DNA of 64,000 bases from JAWXUC01 sp044432975 (GTDB taxonomy: Bacteria; Pseudomonadota; Alphaproteobacteria; RF32; CAG-239), in the NCBI GenBank assembly GCA_044432975.1, contig JAWXUC010000002.1, forward strand, positions 1 through 64,000, given 5' to 3'. Made by a program: the position numbers and the translations under genes. This document shows, piece after piece, positions 1-8,287 of the stretch (the first letter of the stretch is position 1; the number at the start of each line of letters is the position of its first letter). The notes under the pieces are model-generated. The model had not been told where the DNA came from. It ran no database searches and was given only the letters and a program-made list of their open reading frames with translations.

Positions 1-329
1 TTTTGAAAATTACAGGTTGCGTGTTAGAATTTTATGTGGTTAACTAAAGAAAGTACAAACTTAATATGAATAGATTTTTTTATAAAAAAAACAACTTGCC
101 CCCAAATTTGACGATGACCCTGTTACTTCCATAAATCTAAGACTATAGAGTTTTCAAGGGTTTTACATAGGGGGACCGTTAAGTGGTGGTATAAATTTTG
201 ATGGTATGCTTTTTTGTTGAAAGTATGCTTTTTATGTGATTTTTTGTGTGAAATTTAAGCACTATCATTCACGCCAAAATTTGTTGAAAGCCCTTATGCT
301 GCCATAGTTTGGGGCTTGTTTGTGGGCAT
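1..329. other. Gene-free stretch downstream of tRNA-Leu
   Basis: I see no supported gene here. The stretch lies on the 3' side of the tRNA-Leu gene, beyond its terminator. It contains a loosely repetitive part (about 170-235) rich in GGTGGTAT/GATGGTATGC-like words. Such a position next to a tRNA 3' end is a common integration site, so this may be the edge of an integrated element, but no integrase is in the window. That is inference only. Confidence 0.3.
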
Positions 330-360
330 AAAAAAACGACCTACAATAGGTCGTTTTTTA
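330..360 (-). terminator. Intrinsic terminator of tRNA-Leu
   Basis: A perfect hairpin with arms AACGACCTA and TAGGTCGTT is flanked by A and T runs on both sides, so it can work in both directions. It sits just past the tRNA-Leu CCA end and most likely ends that transcript. Confidence 0.75.
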
Positions 361-362
361 GT

Positions 363-447
363 TGGTAGAGATGGCCGGAGTCGAACCGGCACTTCCGAGG
401 AAACAAGATTTTGAGTCTAGCGCGTCTACCAATTTCGCCACATCTCC
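363..447 (-). tRNA. tRNA-Leu (anticodon CAA)
   Basis: Read on the minus strand this folds as a class II tRNA. The 7-bp acceptor is GGAGATG pairing with CATCTCT, with a G-U closing pair. The D arm is GCG/CGC with GGTAGA in the loop. The anticodon loop CTCAAAA gives anticodon CAA, which reads UUG. A long variable arm and a GGTTCGACTCC T arm follow. The 3' CCA is encoded (363-365). The anticodon stem has one T-T mismatch. Confidence 0.93.
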
Positions 448-466
448 ACAATTTTCGCTAGTGAGG

Positions 467-497
467 ATTATATAAAACATAAAAAAATAATATGCAA
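467..497 (-). promoter_or_regulatory. Promoter of tRNA-Leu
   Basis: On the minus strand a perfect TATAAT (467-472) lies about 20 bp upstream of the tRNA 5' end. A TTGCAT-like -35 (492-497) is 19 bp further upstream. The wide spacing makes the -35 call tentative. Confidence 0.5.
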
Positions 498-514
498 GAA
501 CTTTTTTTATAAAA

Positions 515-1192
515 TCAATTTTTATCTAAATATTTATTTAAATAATCATTCCATTCATTAAGATTTTGCTCATTAAAAAAGTTGCGCAAAAAATCTATCA
601 TAAACAAATGTCTTTTTTCTGCAAGATTTTTACCAGTATCTGTTTGCATAGCGTTTTTTAGTTTTAATAATTTATCAAAAAAATGATTTATTGAGTGTCC
701 TTCTGTTTTGGTTTTTGTATATTGTTCTCTTGTCATATTTTCAATAGGGAACATGTTTTCATCAAACAAAGGCCTTTCTTTTACGGCTCCAAACATTATT
801 GTTCTGCAAATTCCAATACATCCCATTGAGTCTAATTTATCTGCATCTGATAATATTCTCATTTCTAATGTTTCAAAATTTGTATTTGTTCCGCTTTTAG
901 TGAAGCTGATTTTTTCTATAGTTGATAAAATTGTTTCAATACTTTCTTTTTCTAAATTTAAAGTTTGTAAAAAGCGCAAGGCTTCTTTGCCATCTGTTTG
1001 CATTTTGGGATCATCAACATCATGTAATAATGCACTCATTAAAACAATAAATTCATCTGCGCTTGTTTCTGATTTTAAGATGTTTTTAGCATTGGTATAA
1101 ACTCTTTTTATATGCTCAAAGTCATGTCCAGTTTTTTCGTTGCTGTGATAGTTTTTCGCAAATTCATAAGTCTTTTCTACAATTGTTTTCAT
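515..1192 (-). CDS. HD-domain phosphohydrolase
   Basis: A soluble protein of about 225 residues with an HD metal-dependent phosphohydrolase signature: an N-terminal GHDFEH near residue 22, HDVDD near residue 57, and a later SDADKLD. Family members hydrolyse nucleotides or other phosphate esters, and the substrate here cannot be told. I prefer the ATG at 1192 to the upstream TTG, because the ATG follows the stop codon of the preceding pyrophosphohydrolase gene by one base, suggesting translational coupling. The two genes together look like a small nucleotide-housekeeping operon. Confidence 0.75.
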   Translation of the reverse strand: MKTIVEKTYEFAKNYHSNEKTGHDFEHIKRVYTNAKNILKSETSADEFIVLMSALLHDVDDPKMQTDGKEALRFLQTLNLEKESIETILSTIEKISFTKSGTNTNFETLEMRILSDADKLDSMGCIGICRTIMFGAVKERPLFDENMFPIENMTREQYTKTKTEGHSINHFFDKLLKLKNAMQTDTGKNLAEKRHLFMIDFLRNFFNEQNLNEWNDYLNKYLDKN

Positions 1193-1193
1193 T

Positions 1194-1592
1194 TTATTCA
1201 AATCTTTTTAAGTCTGGGCAAAAATAATTAGGACCTTTTAAAACCTTGCCATCTTCTCTGTACAAAGGTTTGCCGTCAACAAGTTTTGAAAGATTGCTTT
1301 TATGCACTTCTTCAAAAACTTCTTCTAGTGGAATTCCTAAAGCAACAACCATTCCGCTTAATACATATTGAAGGTCAGCTAATTCTTTAAACATTTTTGT
1401 TTTATTTTCAGGATTAGGTTTGCCTGTTGATTTTATATCTTCAGCCATTGCATCAATTTCAACAGAAAGTTCTTCAAGTTCTTCTGTTAAAAGTTTTTTT
1501 CTCAAATTTAAGAGCTCAATTGAATATGGCTCATCAATTGCGCATTTATAAACCTGATGAAATTCTGTTACTAATTTTTCATATTTTGTCAT
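1194..1592 (-). CDS. MazG-like / PRA-PH-fold pyrophosphohydrolase
   Basis: A small all-alpha NTP pyrophosphatase of about 132 residues. It shows the EELEE helix and the KELADL metal-binding helix (ExxE...ExxD pattern) of the MazG/phosphoribosyl-ATP pyrophosphohydrolase superfamily. The tail has HKSNLSKL and a Pro/Tyr/Phe-rich end typical of the stand-alone subgroup. Members cleave non-canonical or excess NTPs to NMP plus pyrophosphate. The chosen start is MTKYEKL. An upstream in-frame extension (to 1673) has no family resemblance and no good ribosome site. Its stop abuts the HD-domain gene downstream. Confidence 0.75.
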   Translation of the reverse strand: MTKYEKLVTEFHQVYKCAIDEPYSIELLNLRKKLLTEELEELSVEIDAMAEDIKSTGKPNPENKTKMFKELADLQYVLSGMVVALGIPLEEVFEEVHKSNLSKLVDGKPLYREDGKVLKGPNYFCPDLKRFE

Positions 1593-1688
1593 AATATATA
1601 AAATATCACATTCATTCTTTTTGTAAACGATAGATGTTGACATGGGGGTAAAAATGTGATACATTTTAAACATAAGCGATGTTAACGC

Positions 1689-1771
1689 TTGCTACCTGCC
1701 TTTAGCGAACTCGGACGAGATAACTTAAAACTTTTTTATTTTAGCCCTAATTTTTGACAGGCAGGTATCAG
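1689..1771. repeat. Inverted repeat TACCTGCC/GGCAGGTA
   Basis: The words CTACCTGCCT (about 1691-1700) and AGGCAGGTA (about 1760-1768) are complementary and about 60 bp apart in the divergent intergenic region. They could form a regulatory stem or bracket a promoter. The role is unknown. Confidence 0.35.
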
Positions 1772-1794
1772 AAATATTTATAGGAGTTAAAATT

Positions 1795-2283
1795 ATGACA
1801 AATTCAATCAATTTAAATCAATTACTTTCAGAAAATGTATTTTTAGTGTTGCCTGATGAAATGCACAATAAAGATGACGTAAAATCTAAAGTTGCAATGC
1901 TTTCAGATGGAACATTAGTTGTTGCTGAAAAATACAAATTTAATGCTTGTTGTTTAACAATGGAGGTTTTGTTAAAAAGGGTAGTTGTTGATGTAAAAAA
2001 GATTTTTACAACTAAAGAAGTTGTTGAGAGTATATATGCAGAAGCTGAAAGTGTTATTAGATATGAAGATTTTAAACTTGGTGATTATAGCATCAAGAAA
2101 AAAACATCTAAAGAAATTCTTTTAGAAAAAGCAAAAAAACAAGCTAAAAAATTGGTTAAAGAGCAAGACATTCCTCATCATCAAGCATTAGAGGTTGTTG
2201 CAAAAACTTTATGGCATGAAAATTTGAAGTCTTTAACAGAAATTTCAGAAAGCAATGCAAAACTTTTCTTAAAGAAAATTTAA
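1795..2283 (+). CDS. Hypothetical protein with glyoxalase-related C-terminal helix domain
   Basis: A 162-residue protein preceded by a good AGGAG site. I do not recognise residues 1-100. The C-terminal part, from about residue 108, is Lys-rich and runs AKKQAKKLV...HHQALEVVAKTL...LKSL. This resembles the short glyoxalase-related domain that appears as an add-on in alphaproteobacterial proteins (pattern AK.LR.AL....I..SHAQALELVA....F..WN.L), although the usual Trp is missing. The function is unknown. A hairpin terminator follows. Confidence 0.55.
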   Translation: MTNSINLNQLLSENVFLVLPDEMHNKDDVKSKVAMLSDGTLVVAEKYKFNACCLTMEVLLKRVVVDVKKIFTTKEVVESIYAEAESVIRYEDFKLGDYSIKKKTSKEILLEKAKKQAKKLVKEQDIPHHQALEVVAKTLWHENLKSLTEISESNAKLFLKKI

Positions 2284-2299
2284 GCAAACCTTGTTATTG

Positions 2300-2336
2300 T
2301 ACTCCACATATATATATTTATGTGGAGTATTTTTTA
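2300..2336 (+). terminator. Hairpin terminator between 1795 gene and SMR gene
   Basis: The arms TACTCCACATA and TATGTGGAGTA are followed by a T run. It ends 13 bases before the ATG of the SMR gene, so it sits in that gene's leader if transcription reads through. The loop is AT-rich and lacks the ACGR loop of guanidine-II riboswitches. Confidence 0.7.
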
Positions 2337-2348
2337 TAAGGAATAAAA

Positions 2349-2675
2349 ATGATGGCATGGTTTTATTTGGTGATTGCAGGCTTGTTTGAAATTTGTTGGC
2401 CAACAGGTTTTAAGGTTTCTTTAACAAGCGAGCATAAATTTTTATGGATTCTTTTTTCCGTTGTCGGAATGGGGTTAAGCGGTGTTTTTTTATATCTAGC
2501 GCAAAAAACAATTCCTATTGGTGCTGCTTATGCCGTTTGGGTCGGAGTAGGGGCTTTAGGTACATTTTTAATAGGATTGTACTTTTTTGGAGAAACTGCA
2601 AACATATTTAGTTATTTGGGGATTGGCTTTATTTTAGGTGGCGTAATGCTCTTAAAATTATCTGTATTACATTGA
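2349..2675 (+). CDS. SMR-family exporter (SugE/Gdx-like)
   Basis: A 108-residue, very hydrophobic protein with four predicted transmembrane helices, the size of a small multidrug resistance subunit. It has the helix-1 Glu in the order GLFEICW followed by GFK, a central AYAVWVGVGALGT stretch, and a FGE helix-4 start, the pattern of the SugE/Gdx subgroup. Such proteins work as antiparallel dimers and export guanidinium or quaternary ammonium cations by proton exchange. The start is one of two adjacent ATGs; the second lies better behind AAGGA. The stop codon overlaps the -35 of the next promoter. Confidence 0.82.
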   Translation: MMAWFYLVIAGLFEICWPTGFKVSLTSEHKFLWILFSVVGMGLSGVFLYLAQKTIPIGAAYAVWVGVGALGTFLIGLYFFGETANIFSYLGIGFILGGVMLLKLSVLH

Positions 2676-2700
2676 CATTTTTTCGATTCTAAGTTATTGT
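2672..2700 (+). promoter_or_regulatory. Promoter of HD-domain gene 2725
   Basis: TTGACA (2672-2677), 17-bp spacer, TATTGT (2695-2700). The gene start is 25 bp downstream behind AGGAGG. Confidence 0.65.
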
Positions 2701-2724
2701 ATAACAAATAATTTAGGAGGTCTT

Positions 2725-3363
2725 ATGGATATCAAACAAGCATTAAGCTTAGTACAACAAGAAAAAGAGTTCTCTTTAACAAACGGACGTCCAAAAAATA
2801 CTTGGTATATGTATCACAATCATATCTACGGAGTTGCAGAAGTTGCCAAAGAAATAGCTTCAAGAACTACAGGTTTAGACACTTCAAAAGCATATTTAAT
2901 GGGATTATTACACGATATCGGAAAATTAAGAGAAGATGTGTTTAAACGTCATCACGGTATTGTTGGGTATGAGATGTTAAAAGATATTGATAAAGATATT
3001 GCAGGTATCTGCATCACCCACATGTTTGGCACAAATTCTAACCCCAAAATGGATAAAAAGTTTTTTGATAATGTTGATGATTATAATTTTATTTCTACAT
3101 ATTTGAAGACAAATAAATTAAGTGAGTATGATAAATTAATCCAATGTTGTGATATGCTGTCAGATGCTAGAGGTTTTGTAACCATTGAACAAAGAGCAAA
3201 AGATTATGAAACTCGCCATGGTATAAAATTACCAGAAAATGCTCTTGCTCCCAGAATAAAATTAAAAGAATATTTTGATGATAAAATTGGTGTTAATATA
3301 TATTCTTTATATCCTTTGTTAAATCAACGAAAGCTGTTTATAAATAACGGGGCTGAGAGATAA
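2725..3363 (+). CDS. HD-domain hydrolase
   Basis: A 212-residue cytosolic protein with an HD signature: histidines in MYHNHIYG near residue 30, then HDIGK near residue 63, then ITHMFG. This is the arrangement of YqeK/HDIG-type metal phosphohydrolases. The substrate is unknown. It starts behind a strong AGGAGG and its own promoter. Its stop lies 1 base before the following alpha/beta hydrolase ATG, so the two are almost certainly cotranscribed. Confidence 0.75.
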   Translation: MDIKQALSLVQQEKEFSLTNGRPKNTWYMYHNHIYGVAEVAKEIASRTTGLDTSKAYLMGLLHDIGKLREDVFKRHHGIVGYEMLKDIDKDIAGICITHMFGTNSNPKMDKKFFDNVDDYNFISTYLKTNKLSEYDKLIQCCDMLSDARGFVTIEQRAKDYETRHGIKLPENALAPRIKLKEYFDDKIGVNIYSLYPLLNQRKLFINNGAER

Positions 3364-3364
3364 A

Positions 3365-4132
3365 ATGCAAAAAATTATAATTGTTAAAAACAGAAAAAAC
3401 ATTGACATGTCTGTTAGAATAACTATTCCAGACAATGCTACAAAATTGGTCTTTGTAGAGCATGGCTTTAGTGGAGCAAAAGATGAAAAACATATACTGA
3501 TTGTTGAAGAAAAATTTAATCAAGCAGGGTGTGTTGTGGTTAATATTGATGCGACAAATTCTTTAAATAAAAGTGGTTCTTCATCAGATGGGATTAGTTT
3601 CTCTTCTCATTATAATGATTTGGAAGATGTTATTAATTGGGCAAAGGGAAAATATTGGTATAAGGAACCATTTGCTCTTGTGGGGCATTCTTTAGGAGCA
3701 TGTAGTGTTGTTTACTATGCGCAAAATTATCCTGAAAAAGTTGATCTTTTGTTACCGTTGTCTTTTCCATGGTTGAGTGGAAAATCAAAGGCAAACCAAG
3801 ATGGAGATGACTTTCAGAAAGAGTGGGAAGAAAAAAGATATATTGAAAAAACATCATCAAGAACAGATAGAGTTTTAGTTGCCCCATATAGTTTTATGGA
3901 AGACTTATTTAAGTATGATTTTTTACTAAAGGCTGAAAATATAAAGGCAAGAACTATTTTAATTATTGGTGATTTAGAAAATGAAATAAGGCTTGAAGAT
4001 AATCAAAAGTTTTTAAATATGTTACAATGTGAAAAAGAATTACATATCTTGTCAAGTGTTCCTCATGCTTTAGCAAAAACAGAAGAAATCGCTGCAAAAT
4101 TTTCTAAAGTTTTAGATAAAATATTGATATAA
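3365..4132 (+). CDS. Alpha/beta hydrolase
   Basis: A 255-residue serine hydrolase of the alpha/beta fold. The oxyanion-loop element EHGFSG lies near residue 32, the nucleophile elbow GHSLGA near residues 106-111 (Ser about 108), a candidate acid in IIGDLENEI, and the C-terminal histidine in SVPHALAKT. No signal peptide is seen, so it is probably cytosolic. The fold is like that of small esterases/thioesterases; the substrate is unknown. It is second in an operon with the HD-domain gene. Confidence 0.78.
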   Translation: MQKIIIVKNRKNIDMSVRITIPDNATKLVFVEHGFSGAKDEKHILIVEEKFNQAGCVVVNIDATNSLNKSGSSSDGISFSSHYNDLEDVINWAKGKYWYKEPFALVGHSLGACSVVYYAQNYPEKVDLLLPLSFPWLSGKSKANQDGDDFQKEWEEKRYIEKTSSRTDRVLVAPYSFMEDLFKYDFLLKAENIKARTILIIGDLENEIRLEDNQKFLNMLQCEKELHILSSVPHALAKTEEIAAKFSKVLDKILI

Positions 4133-4203
4133 AAATAAATTTAATGAACAAAAACGAATCAATATTAATGTTGTTTTTCAATAGATTAATATTGTTTTAT
4201 ATA

Positions 4204-4235
4204 TTCTAGATTTCTAGAATTCTAGAATTCTAGAA
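4204..4235. promoter_or_regulatory. Four tandem TTCTAGAA 8-bp palindromes
   Basis: Units TTCTAGAT (4204-4211), then TTCTAGAA at 4212-4219, 4220-4227 and 4228-4235, stand head to tail without spacers. Each unit is its own palindrome. The array ends 15 bp before the -35 of the next promoter, so it looks like a multi-site operator or activator array, possibly for the regulator encoded next. Confidence 0.7.
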
Positions 4236-4250
4236 AAGTAAAACAAAAAC

Positions 4251-4279
4251 TTGACAGTTGATGTTCTTAGGTGTAATAT
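4251..4279 (+). promoter_or_regulatory. Promoter of the ArsR-like/methyltransferase operon
   Basis: TTGACA (4251-4256), 17-bp spacer, TAATAT (4274-4279), directly downstream of the TTCTAGAA array. Confidence 0.75.
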
Positions 4280-4312
4280 TTTTATATACTTAAATATATA
4301 AAAGGAATGAAA

Positions 4313-4582
4313 ATGGCTGAAGATAATTTTAAAATAAAAGCAGATATATATAAGGCTTTAGGGCATAAGTCTCGTTTAAGAATATTAAAAGAATTGTCGG
4401 ATTCTGAAAATGGTTTACAACCACTATTTTTGGCTCAAATCTTAAAAATTGGCATTCCTAGCTTGTATTTTCATCTTGATATGTTAATGAAAAATAAACT
4501 AATTAAAGCTAAGAAGATAAAAGAGAAAACGTTTTATTATATTAATCCTAAAATGGATACATTTATAAAAGAAAGAATTTAA
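4313..4582 (+). CDS. ArsR-like winged-helix regulator
   Basis: A protein of about 89 residues. It opens with a helix YKALGHKSRLRILKEL typical of ArsR/SmtB winged-helix repressors, then a recognition helix region IGIPSLYFHLDMLMKN and a wing KKIKEKTFYYINP. No metal-binding cysteines of classic sensors are visible, so the signal is unknown. I chose the second ATG (4313), which sits 6 bases after AAGGA; the first ATG is too close. The stop overlaps the ATG of the TPR-methyltransferase (TAATG). The TTCTAGAA array upstream could be its own operator. Confidence 0.8.
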   Translation: MAEDNFKIKADIYKALGHKSRLRILKELSDSENGLQPLFLAQILKIGIPSLYFHLDMLMKNKLIKAKKIKEKTFYYINPKMDTFIKERI

Positions 4583-5634
4583 TGTCAGATTTAGAAAAAG
4601 CAATAAATTATTATCAAAAAAAAGACTATAAAAAGGCTATCAAATTAGCAAGTGAAATTAAATCAAAAAAAGCATATTTTATTTTAGCAGAAAGTTATTT
4701 TGCCTTAAAAGAATATCAAAAAACGATTCCTTATTATGAATGTTTGTTGCAAAACAACATTAAAGATGCTTGGTTGGCAAATCATTTGTCTCAATCTTAT
4801 GAAGAAGTGGGGAATTACCCCAAAGCCATTGAAGCTGGCTTTAAGTCTTTAGAGCTTGCGCCAGAGAATAACAAACATCACTTGAATTTTGCATATTTAT
4901 TGTATGATATAAAAGATGAAGGCGCTATAAAAAAATGGCAAAAACTATATCCTAACAATTCTATTGCATCTCATTTTTCAGCATCTCTGCTAGGTGATTG
5001 TAATAAAAAGGATTCTAATCTTGATTATATAAAAGAAATTTTTGATAATTTCAGTTCCTCTTTTGATGAAGTGTTGGATTCTTTGTCTTATAAAGCTCCA
5101 GAGTATATTGCCCAAATTTGCAAAGAAATAAATTTAAAAAAAGCAAGGATTCTCGATCTTGGTTGCGGTACAGGGTTGTGTGGAAAGTTATTGAAAAAGC
5201 ATGCCTGTAAAAAAGGTTTATATGGTGTGGATATCTCTTCAAATATGTTGGATTCTGCGCAATCAAAAAACGTTTATTCTCATTTAATTAATGATGATAT
5301 TTTCTCATATTTAGACACGTCAAAAGATGTTTTTGATTGCGTTGTTGCTTCAGATGTTTTTACATATTTTGGAGATTTATCTAAAGTTGTAAAATTATCT
5401 GCAAAAAATATAAAAAATGATGGATATTTTGTTTTTACAGTCTCAAAAAATAGCGTAAATTCTTCGGATGTTTTTTTGCATCAATCAGGGCGTTTTTTAC
5501 ATTCTGAAAATTACATAAAAAAAGAGTTGAAAAAGCAAGGATTCTTTTGTTTAAAAACAGAAGAAAAAGTTTTACGCTTTGAAGGTGATTCTCCAGTAAT
5601 AGGGTTTGTGTTTTTGGCAAAAAAAAGACCCTGA
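4582..5634 (+). CDS. TPR-repeat SAM-dependent methyltransferase
   Basis: A 350-residue two-part protein. Residues 1-125 are short helical TPR-like repeats. Residues 150-350 form a class I methyltransferase with motif I LDLGCGTGLCG near residue 190, an acidic end of strand 2 at YGVDIS, and motif IV CVVASDVFTYF. This fusion is seen in proteobacterial proteins of unknown substrate. It is translationally coupled to the ArsR-like gene. Comparable ArsR-methyltransferase pairs exist, but their methyl acceptors are mostly unknown. Confidence 0.75.
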   Translation: MSDLEKAINYYQKKDYKKAIKLASEIKSKKAYFILAESYFALKEYQKTIPYYECLLQNNIKDAWLANHLSQSYEEVGNYPKAIEAGFKSLELAPENNKHHLNFAYLLYDIKDEGAIKKWQKLYPNNSIASHFSASLLGDCNKKDSNLDYIKEIFDNFSSSFDEVLDSLSYKAPEYIAQICKEINLKKARILDLGCGTGLCGKLLKKHACKKGLYGVDISSNMLDSAQSKNVYSHLINDDIFSYLDTSKDVFDCVVASDVFTYFGDLSKVVKLSAKNIKNDGYFVFTVSKNSVNSSDVFLHQSGRFLHSENYIKKELKKQGFFCLKTEEKVLRFEGDSPVIGFVFLAKKRP

Positions 5635-5648
5635 ATTCCAGAGTCTTT
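5625..5648. terminator. Bidirectional terminator
   Basis: The hairpin AAGACCCTG/CAGAGTCTT (one mismatch) with AATTC loop overlaps the methyltransferase stop codon. It separates two convergent genes and is flanked by A and T runs. Confidence 0.6.
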
Positions 5649-5668
5649 ATAATCAAAAAATAATCAAA

Positions 5669-5896
5669 TTATTTTTTAGAAGCACTAGCTTTTTTTGTTG
5701 TTGTGCTTGATTTTTTAGCAGCAGGTGCTTTTTTAGCAGCTGGAGCTTTTTTAGCGCAACAAGAAGACTTTTTACAACCTTTAGAAAGTTGTTCAACAGC
5801 CATATTCCAGTGTTGTTCACTCATGCCATTTGGACATCCTTGTGATTGCCAAATGTAGTATGCAGCTTCTGCGATTTTATCATTACAATTTGTCAT
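5669..5896 (-). CDS. DUF2934-like protein with Lys/Ala-rich tail
   Basis: A 75-residue protein. Residues 1-40 resemble the DUF2934 helix-turn module: IAEAAYYIWQSQGCPNGMSEQHW. The rest is a basic, low-complexity tail with GCKKSSCCAKK and repeated KKAPAA units like histone H1-type or Hc1-like tails. The start is the ATG behind GGAG; a 15-residue upstream extension lacks such a site. The basic tail suggests nucleic-acid binding (inference). Four cysteines are unusual for such a small protein. Confidence 0.65.
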   Translation of the reverse strand: MTNCNDKIAEAAYYIWQSQGCPNGMSEQHWNMAVEQLSKGCKKSSCCAKKAPAAKKAPAAKKSSTTTKKASASKK

Positions 5897-6090
5897 AATT
5901 TTTCTCCATTTTTTTATGTAATTTTTTTTGGTCAACATCAATTAATTTACATACAAAAAAAAATAAGTCAATAGCTAATACTTTGATTGTAAAAAAAAAT
6001 ATAAAAAAGTTGTTTTTTTTAAAATTATTTCTTGCTTTTTTATATATATAAATTAATCTAAAATAACATAAATTATAAAAGGAAAAAATT

Positions 6091-8286
6091 ATGGAAAATC
6101 TATTATCTAAAGAAGAGCTAAATGCTATTATTGATGGAGATCATTCAAATCCATTTTCAGTATTAGGAATACACAAAAACAAAGGTACAAAAGAAGTTTA
6201 TATCAGAGCATATGTTCCCAATACCAAATCTGTTGAATTGTTAAAAAAAGATGATACTTCTTTAGGGTATATGGAGCGCTTAGATGATAGAGGTTTCTAT
6301 CAAATTAATCTTGGTGCTATAGAAAATTTTTCATACAAATTTAAAGCTACTTACAATGATGATAATGTGTGCATAAAAGAAGATCCATATAGATTCCCAT
6401 CTATTTTTGGTGATATTGATTTATATCTTTTGGCTGAGGGAAACCATTTAGATATGTATAAAAAACTTGGCGCTCATATTATGGAGTTTGACGGTGTTAA
6501 GGGTGTTAGCTTTGCAGTATGGGCTCCAAACGCAAAAAGAGTTAGTGTTGTTGGCGAGTTTAATAATTGGGATGGAAGAGCTCATGTTATGCGTTGTCAT
6601 CCAGCTTGCGGTGTGTGGGATATTTTTGTTCCTAATATTGGTGAGTATGAGCTTTATAAGTTTGAAATCAAAACCAAAGAAAATTACATTTTAACAAAGT
6701 CAGATCCTTGCGCATTCTTGTTTGAAGAACGCCCAAAAACAGCTTCTGTTGTTTATGACATTAATCATTATCATTGGGAAGATAACGGTTGGATGGAATA
6801 TCGTAAAGAGGCAAATTCTTTAGATAAGCCAATGAGTATTTATGAGGTTCATTTAGGTTCTTGGAGAAGGAAGAACGGCTTTGAATATTTAACATATAAA
6901 GATTTAGCAAATGATTTGGTTGATTATGTAAAAGAAATGGGCTTTACTCATATTGAATTTTTACCATTAACAGAATATCCATTTGATGGCTCTTGGGGTT
7001 ATCAAGTTATTGGTATGTTTGCTCCAACATCAAGATTTGGTACACCAGATGAGTTTAGATATTTGGTGGACAAGCTTCACCAAGCAGGTATCGGTATTAT
7101 TATGGATTGGGTTCCTGCGCACTTCCCTAAAGACGGACATGGTTTGGTTGAATTTGATGGAACAGCTTTATATGAACACGCAGATCCTCGTAAAGGAGAA
7201 CACAAAGATTGGGGTACAAAAATTTATAACTATGGCAGAACAGAGGTTTCAAACTTTTTGTGTGCGTCAGCATTGTTCTGGTTAAAAGAGTTTCATATAG
7301 ACGCTTTAAGAGTTGATGCTGTTGCATCAATGTTATATTTGGATTATTCAAGAGAAGATGGTGAATGGATTCCAAACGTTTATGGTGGTAATGAAAATTT
7401 AGAAGCAATTTCTTTTATTAGAAAATTAAATGAAGTTTGTTATTCTCAAACAAACGGTGCCACAACTATTGCAGAAGAGTCAACAGCATGGCCAATGGTT
7501 TCTCGTCCAACATCTATGGGTGGATTAGGATTTGGTTATAAATGGAATATGGGCTGGATGAATGATACTTTGAAATATATTTCAAAAGATCCAATTCATA
7601 AAAAATACCATCACGGAATGTTAACTTTTGGGTTGTTATATGCTTTTAATGAAAACTTTGTATTACCAATTTCTCATGATGAAGTTGTTCATGGTAAAGG
7701 TTCAATGTTATCAAAAATGCCTGGTGATGAATGGCAAAAATTTGCAAACTTAAGAGCTTATTATGGCTTTATGTGGACACATCCTGGTAAAAAATTATTG
7801 TTCCAAGGTTGTGAGTTTGGACAAGATTGGGAGTGGAATGCGGAAGAAAGCTTGCGTTGGCATTTATTAGAACACCCAATGTATGATGGTATGAAAAAAT
7901 GCGTTAAAGATTTGAACTTAATGTATAAAGGCAATCCTGCATTATATGAAGAAGATTTTGACTACAGAGGTTTTGAGTGGTTAGAGCATTCAAACGCAGA
8001 TGATAGTGTTATTTCTTATATTAGAAAAGGCCATAACCCTGCAGATTATCTTGTTGTGATTTCAAACTTTACACCTGTGGTTAGAGAAAACTATAAAATT
8101 GGTGTAAATGAACTTTGTGGTTATCAAGAAATTTTTAATACAGATCATGAAAATTATTGGGGTAGCGGAATTAAAAACGAAGGTGTAAAATATGCTCAAA
8201 GCGGAGAATGGAATTGCAAACCAAACTTTGTAGAAGTAACTATTCCACCATTGTCAACAGTAGTGTTCAAACCAGTAAGAGGATAA
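6091..8286 (+). CDS. glgB: 1,4-alpha-glucan branching enzyme
   Basis: A 731-residue GH13 branching enzyme, near the usual length. It cleaves alpha-1,4 chains and re-attaches them by alpha-1,6 links to branch glycogen in the cytosol. Residues 1-110 form the extra N-terminal domain and 115-225 a CBM48-type domain (FAVWAPNAKRVSVVGEFN). The catalytic barrel shows DALRVDAV (nucleophile Asp about 409), AEEST (acid Glu about 462) and SHDEVVHGKG (about 527). It begins behind AAGGA and heads the glgB-glgX-malQ operon, with only one base between its stop and the next ATG. Confidence 0.96.
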   Translation: MENLLSKEELNAIIDGDHSNPFSVLGIHKNKGTKEVYIRAYVPNTKSVELLKKDDTSLGYMERLDDRGFYQINLGAIENFSYKFKATYNDDNVCIKEDPYRFPSIFGDIDLYLLAEGNHLDMYKKLGAHIMEFDGVKGVSFAVWAPNAKRVSVVGEFNNWDGRAHVMRCHPACGVWDIFVPNIGEYELYKFEIKTKENYILTKSDPCAFLFEERPKTASVVYDINHYHWEDNGWMEYRKEANSLDKPMSIYEVHLGSWRRKNGFEYLTYKDLANDLVDYVKEMGFTHIEFLPLTEYPFDGSWGYQVIGMFAPTSRFGTPDEFRYLVDKLHQAGIGIIMDWVPAHFPKDGHGLVEFDGTALYEHADPRKGEHKDWGTKIYNYGRTEVSNFLCASALFWLKEFHIDALRVDAVASMLYLDYSREDGEWIPNVYGGNENLEAISFIRKLNEVCYSQTNGATTIAEESTAWPMVSRPTSMGGLGFGYKWNMGWMNDTLKYISKDPIHKKYHHGMLTFGLLYAFNENFVLPISHDEVVHGKGSMLSKMPGDEWQKFANLRAYYGFMWTHPGKKLLFQGCEFGQDWEWNAEESLRWHLLEHPMYDGMKKCVKDLNLMYKGNPALYEEDFDYRGFEWLEHSNADDSVISYIRKGHNPADYLVVISNFTPVVRENYKIGVNELCGYQEIFNTDHENYWGSGIKNEGVKYAQSGEWNCKPNFVEVTIPPLSTVVFKPVRG

Positions 8287-8287
8287 C

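Noticed and set aside
2297..2348. Guanidine riboswitch ahead of the SMR exporter
   Set aside because: Only one long AT-rich hairpin is present; the paired short hairpins with ACGR loops of guanidine-II are missing, so it is better read as a terminator.
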